From assembly GCA_027574665.1 (NCBI GenBank), contig CM050648.1, positions 138,880,175-138,944,174 on the forward strand: a DNA stretch of 64,000 bases, written 5' to 3'. The stretch comes from Rhynochetos jubatus. Lineage: Eukaryota > Chordata > Aves > Eurypygiformes > Rhynochetidae. Below are positions 58,352-64,000 of the stretch, piece after piece. Every line of letters begins with the position of its first letter. Within the stretch, counting starts at the first letter, position 1. Both the position numbers and the translations under genes were made by a program. The notes beneath the pieces were generated by a model. That model ran no database searches. It had not been told where the DNA came from and saw only the letters and a list, made by a program, of their open reading frames with translations.

Positions 58352-58706
58352 GGAAAGTGCGGTGGAGGGCCACCTAGATGAAGAGGCTTAGAGAACCATC
58401 TTTGTTCAGCTGTAAAAGAGAAGGATAAGGGAAGATTTTATTGCTCTCTTCAACCGCAGATTCTTTATGTCTGTATGTAGGGACAAGACAAGAGACAGCA
58501 GACACAAATCACAACTCAAGAAGTTCTGATTGGAAACACAGGAACAGGATCCCAGAGAGATGGAATTTTCACCCTCAAAGATACTCAAAACTCAGCTGGA
58601 CAAAGGCCTGAGCAACCCCATGTCGCTGGACCTGCTTTGAGCCAGGGGTTGAATTAGATGACCTCCAGAAGTCCCTTCAAACCAAAATTATTCTATGATT
58701 TTATGA
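58352..58706 (+). mobile_element. Old CR1 LINE 3' fragment
   Basis: About 355 bp of degraded CR1. It still shows 'agctggacaaaggcctgagc', 'gaattagatgacctccagaa', 'gtcccttcaaaccaaaatta' and the tail 'ttctatgattttatgat'. More diverged than the copies near PCNX4. Confidence 0.85.
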
Positions 58707-61700
58707 TAAATGACTACTGTATCATTAATCCAGCTTAAGCTGATGAAAGTCATTTTGACAGTGTTAATGCTTCCCCGAGCAAAAAAGAAATTTAAACCCA
58801 ATCCAGGCTCACTGAGGTCAGCAGGAACCTTGAGTTTAACTTGAAAGGCATTGGATCAACTTCAACACTTTTAGGATTCGTGTTCAGAAACGATCCTAAA
58901 CCTTCGTTTTTTGAAGACAGCATTGGAAATCGCATCAGGGCAGTGGTGTTTTTTCCTGTGGGTTTCTCAGTAGGTTGCTTTTGCAGCGAGATGAGAATGA
59001 AGCACTCCACAACAGCTATCTTCAAGTATTCACAAATTCTACTAAGAGAGTTAGCAGCAGAACAAAGTGTTCGGACGCTCTGTAACTCTGCTTTTCCATT
59101 TGCACTTGCAGGAAAATTTCTATTTGCTAACTGTTATTGGTAATGAGCCTCTCATCTAGCTTGGGTTCAGCTCAGGTCAACTGCTACTTTCATGTTGAGA
59201 CACTGCCTATATTAATTGAAATTTATGTCATAGAATGGCAATCTTGTGACCTCTGTAGAGTGAGCTAATGATTCCAATCCCATTTTCAGCAGACTGCTGT
59301 GAATTAACATTGCCGATGCTTTCTCTTTTTAACCTCATCATTTTTCTCATCTTTGTAAAATAAGCTTTTTTCTTCTTATCTCTTACAAGGTTACAAACGT
59401 TACATATTTTGAACATAAAACAGAGTAAAACAAAAGACTAATTAGAATACGACAGGATAAATGTCAAGTACTACCCAATTATTTTGATTATTCCTGTAAA
59501 GGTTAAAAAGATGTAAAAAAAGAAAGTATGTTTGTAAAGAGATAATGTATGCCTTTACACACACAAATATAATGAAAATATTAGGATTTATCTTAATAAA
59601 TTCATGAGTGATATGAATGCAAACAAGCAAGAAAACAAACATCTTTCAAATCCATAGAAGAAATCACATTCCCAAATCTCTCAAATAGTTGGACACCTAA
59701 TACAGTGGATTAACTGAAATTTCCTGAGAAGGAAGGACACCTTTGTGTTTAGGGTGGAGACTTGGATTATCTCCAGGTAACATCCATGTTTTTAGTAATA
59801 CTCTGATATGAGGCTGCACCATATTGCTTGCACATAAATATCCTACAAAAGATCTAATGGGATCTGGAATATGAGATTTTTTCTTCCCTGATAGGTTCCT
59901 CCTCCTGAAACTGAGCTTGAACTGCACAACAAGCAGTTTCCTTTCATAATGGCCCTTATTGCTTTGCTAATATTTTGTTCTGCTCCATACCCAAAGAAAA
60001 CATCACCATCAGGAAGAGGGGCGAGGGTTGTCATAAAAATGCTAAAAATCCAAATTACTACTTGTTTTGCTTTCCTAAGAAAACCCTCACACACAGCTTG
60101 TGATCTCACATCCATTTTTATCGTGTCTCTTAAATGTCTTCACTCCTTACAGTCGTACCACCTCACCACCTGTGTAAGGAAACTAAATCTAAACTTCAGT
60201 TATGTTGTCAACTGAAAAAGGCATAAGCAACAAATTCCAGCTCCAGAACAGGATTATCCTGTGACTCCTGGACTCTCCAGAATCCTTGGTACTGTGTAAA
60301 ACCTATTTTGCAAAATACTTAGCAACGTCCAGATTCCAAATATCTCCACACCTTGGCTATTTGAATCTGACATGTTGCTTTTAGTTTAACTGACATGAAA
60401 AAAATTATATCCTCAGCTTCTCCCAGCTACCAGGCTTGTTAAAAGAGACAACTGATTGAAGAGGTTTATATGAGTGAACGTATCAAAAAGTACGTTGTGT
60501 TTGGTTGTATGAAGAAGGCAACGAGATACAGCTACTGAAAGAAGAAAAGGACTAGTAATACAAAAAAATGGAGTTTATAGATTATAAATCTTATCCTCTC
60601 ATCAGAACTAATCTCCTTCACATCTGGAAATTCCGGTCTCTATCTAATTTCAGAATCTCTTGCTTGAATGTTAATAATTATAAAACTCTAAGAGCATCAT
60701 AGACTCTCGATGACTTGGTATGAAGTATTCTTATGCATCAGCAGTCTGACATGTAATTTTAGCTGTGATTGCTAAGCTAAATTTTAGGTTAAACAACTGA
60801 CAATTGTGGGCAGGCCCATTAACATTGGCTGGGATAACAGCCGTTTTTACAACATGCTAATGACTAAGGGTTTGATCCTGCAATGCTGAGGTCAATGGAA
60901 GCTTTGTCACTGACTTCAGTGAGGATACAGGCCTTCATGCACGGACTACTAATGGCGAATGAAAAGGGCAACTTACATATACCCTCACATTTTTAGAACA
61001 GAAGAACCATCTAACGAACGGAATAGGCTAAAGCCTAGCTGAGAAAATATTCTGGTGGTTCTCTACTCCGCAGCTTGTCTTACAGCAAAAGAAGGTCTCA
61101 TCAAGAAAATTAAACTTCCAGCAACTGAACACAAAGACATGGCAAGCGTTCACCACTGACAGATGAACGTTCAGTAGCGTATCCCCTTCAGGTTGGAAAG
61201 AACTGTAGAGAGGTATCTGGGCTGGAGTCCTGTTCTGTGTGAATTCGACCCAGCCTTCAGACTACTTCAACCTAGGTTTTCTACGAAGGGTGCTTTAAGC
61301 TGTTTCGAGGTTTCTATGCCAAAGAGTAACACAGGTGGTCCCAATGAGCCCGTTTCCACCATACCATCGTGAAGCCAGTAGACAGCGCAATCGGCACACC
61401 CTGGCATGCCATGCCAGCACTTCTTCAAACATGTGTGTTTTGACCCTTTTTATGTAACAAGTCAGGACACACACAGGCTTTCAAGCAAGACTTCTCCATT
61501 TCAACCACTGAGGCAGCTAAGATTCTAAAGTGGGGGGGAGGATGGAATCAATATTTAAATGGGGTTTTTTCCCCACATTTTTAATTTTCTTTAAAATGCT
61601 TGTAGACTATATTGACATTCCTTTTAATTTTCCCATTTCACATGAAAAGCAAATACTCCTGGCCACCAGGTCTCCAGTGACATTTTGCTGCAGATAGGAG

Positions 61701-64000
61701 ATTTGCTCAGGAATCATGTGGAATGTGGGTGACTCAAAGACGAGCTCTGAAAACCTTAGTAAACTGCATTCATCTTCCTGAGCTGCCTGGATTTTTGCCA
61801 TCTTACTTCAGACTTTTGAAGATATTGGGAGGTGCTGTGCTTTCCCCATATTTCACATACAAGAAAGTAGGAGAAAAGTGGAGGGACAAAAATAATAACA
61901 ATATTCTATATTAATTTTCAGCATAAAAGGATTTTACCTCTATTGATATTTTGCTTTTGCTGATTTTCCTGAATTGCAGGTTACTTCCATCAGGAAATTC
62001 TCAACAGAAAAATAAAACTCAGGACAGAGCATTACTTCCTTTCTCTTACAGCTAGAATAAGAAAACCACATTGGAATGCCTAATAATTTTATACCTAATT
62101 TTGTAGATTGAAAATTACTAGCTTGATTGAGAATATCCTAACTGTTTGAATGTTGTTTTAAAAAGCTGCCAGGGAAGCATAAATCTCAGCTCAGAGGGGC
62201 CAAAGTGGGGCAGTTTGTGTAGCACTTCTCAAAACTCTAGCAGAAACCGAATTAAATCAGAACTGCTGCAGTTTAAGAGTGTGGGACGGCTGCATCTCCT
62301 GTTATTCAAAAGGCTGAAGTCTTTGTGACATCTTTTGGATAAATTCAGTTTGGATGCAGGATACACCCTAGGTGTGCACTTTCGACGATCTAAACATCAT
62401 GTGATTATTAACCACAGCTACAGTACTGGCATTTTATGGAGTTCCCAATGGCACAGCTGCCCGAGCAGATACCTACAGATGTCATCACACCAGGGTGTTG
62501 CAGGAATAGTACCAAGACGATGTAAAGCCTGCAGCACAGTCATCCAGCTTGTAGGTTCCAAAAATAGGTACAGCTCACTGGAGAGGAGCTGGGCATCAGT
62601 ACTTCATAAGTCAACTATAAAGTTCTGTCAAGTTCAAGATCACAATATTGCAGGCCACAGGTGTCATTCACATTAAGATTTCTATTAGATAACATTTAAT
62701 CACCACAGGTAATTAATTTTAGCCATCTAAAAATTAAGGGTCTAATCTATGTGGTCATCTCAGCTTCTTCCATAGTCACAGAAACCATCAGACAGAAAAA
62801 GTCACCTTCGAGCAGCAACTCGCCCAACCTGCTTTAGACACCAGCGTAAGCATAGGAGTAATGATCATTTGGAACTGCCTGTCTCCCGCCGCTGAACCAA
62901 GACAGCCTGGACAACAGCCTGATTATACGCCTAATATTTAGATGAGTGTCATTAGGTGATACAAATCTTAGTCCAAACAAACAAAACCCCACAGTCTACC
63001 AGCTTTTTAGACTTCAGAGTAACTTCAAATACACTGTTTCTCGTCTGCATCAAATACATGTGGTAGACAGCGAACAAAACAGGGACAGCAAGTAAGGGAA
63101 GCTGAAACCAAAAGGCTCTGCCTTTCCAGACCTTTTGAATAACCTACATGCCAGGCACTGAAAGGCAGCTTTTCACTGGGGAATGAAGAAATCTAAATCA
63201 TGCAACACAACAGTTAATATTTGTACTAAATGTTCCCTCTTTAAAGAGCATACCGACAAAATTCGGATACCTTATGATATACCTTATAATAACAGTAGTT
63301 TAACCCTACTGGTATTCAAACTGAAAGACTCAAAAGGAGCATTGGGCAATACCAACACGCAGAGATTACAGCAGGCCCTTACAGAGTAAGGCTATTATGA
63401 CGGAAACCACTTCCGAAATGCAGTTAAATTGCCATGTGATCCCAGCAGCAACTGCAGTCCCAGAGTCTCTTTTTATGGGAAATGATGTCACTTGGAACAT
63501 TGGACAAAGCGTGGAATTTTCTAAATTGACGGTTTCAATGAATACATTGGACAAAATCATCCTCCTGCCTGCAATAACCAAGTGTGCCCAGGTGGTAAAT
63601 ATCTCTTTATTTAGATACGTAGCCTTTTTTAAGAAATACTCTTGGCAAATAACATCTATATAAATACCTTCTTAAAGCTGTAACAGGAAGCAGAGAAAAT
63701 CTTCTAAAAATATTATCTAAAAATATCCCGTGGACCAGCACATCATTTAAAGTATGCTAATAAAAATCTATTGTTCCAAACAATTAAATACGAGTCTTCT
63801 CAATAATTCAGTTACAGTTTATGATGCAATGTTGAAAGAGTTTCACAAAGGTCCTTATTAGTGCCTCCTCGACTGTGGTGCTAATGACTGTAGTGACTAC
63901 AGGTCCCAATCAGCTGTATCCCATCTTGAGCTACAGCTAAAAAGAAAAGGGAGTTGTATGCTGGGAGATGTAGTCTCATCAGCTACAAATACGCATAGTC
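58707..64000. other. Intergenic sequence to the window end
   Basis: No exon, RNA gene or clear CR1 is supported. It holds one short ancient repeat remnant at 60868-60935 and AT-rich stretches. By synteny, PPM1A would be expected further downstream. Confidence 0.5.
60868..60935. repeat. Remnant of an ancient amniote repeat with inverted ends
   Basis: It starts 'gggtttgatcctgcaatgct', contains 'tgacttcagtgaggatacag' and ends in 'gcc'. This resembles an old interspersed element of turtles, crocodilians and birds with GATCCTGCA-type ends and a TGACTTCAATGGGA core. The same core appears at about 5965. The identification is from memory of the pattern. Confidence 0.5.

Noticed and set aside
61190..61275. 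Possible CR1 tail on the minus strand ('ttcaggttggaaagaactgt')
   Set aside because: Only one short phrase resembles CR1, with no adjoining tail or further blocks, so I do not list it as an element.

Overview
The window comes from a bird genome. Two spliced vertebrate genes can be read by their exon structure. The repeats are mainly CR1 (chicken repeat 1) LINE fragments plus solitary avian retroviral LTRs. The species cannot be fixed from this sequence.

Layout. Positions 1-8600 hold no exon I can recognise; they contain a CR1 3' end (1-207), a solo LTR (1652-2235) and a CR1 (about 7193-8390) split by a second solo LTR (7512-8254) with a perfect 5-bp target duplication. A CpG island (about 8640-9660) is the promoter and first non-coding exon of PCNX4 (pecanex homolog 4). 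PCNX4 runs on the + strand; I placed ten coding exons from the ATG at 12818 to the TAG at 23791, all in consistent phase, giving 1183 residues. Then comes a region of 3' sequence with a CR1 (about 25000-26122), followed by a CpG-rich stretch (about 26840-28330) that belongs to no gene I can identify.

On the - strand, DHRS7 (an SDR-family reductase of the ER) runs from its ATG at 48832 down to its TAA at 29242. It has seven coding exons, 336 residues, and a canonical polyadenylation signal at 29080-29085. Its introns contain several CR1 copies. Its promoter CpG island is about 48220-49250. PCNX4 and DHRS7 are therefore tail to tail, the arrangement known from other vertebrates (human 14q23: LRRC9, PCNX4, DHRS7, PPM1A). 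From 49250 to 64000 the sequence is intergenic: two CR1 copies, a third solo LTR (54682-55414, - strand), simple repeats, and no exon I can support.

The two genes are not known to share a pathway. PCNX4 is a multi-pass membrane protein of the pecanex family with no assigned biochemical activity. DHRS7 is an NADPH-dependent ER reductase. I found no new gene system. The points most worth checking are the nested CR1/LTR insertion just upstream of PCNX4, the orphan CpG-rich region between the two 3' ends, and the lysine-rich C-terminus of DHRS7.
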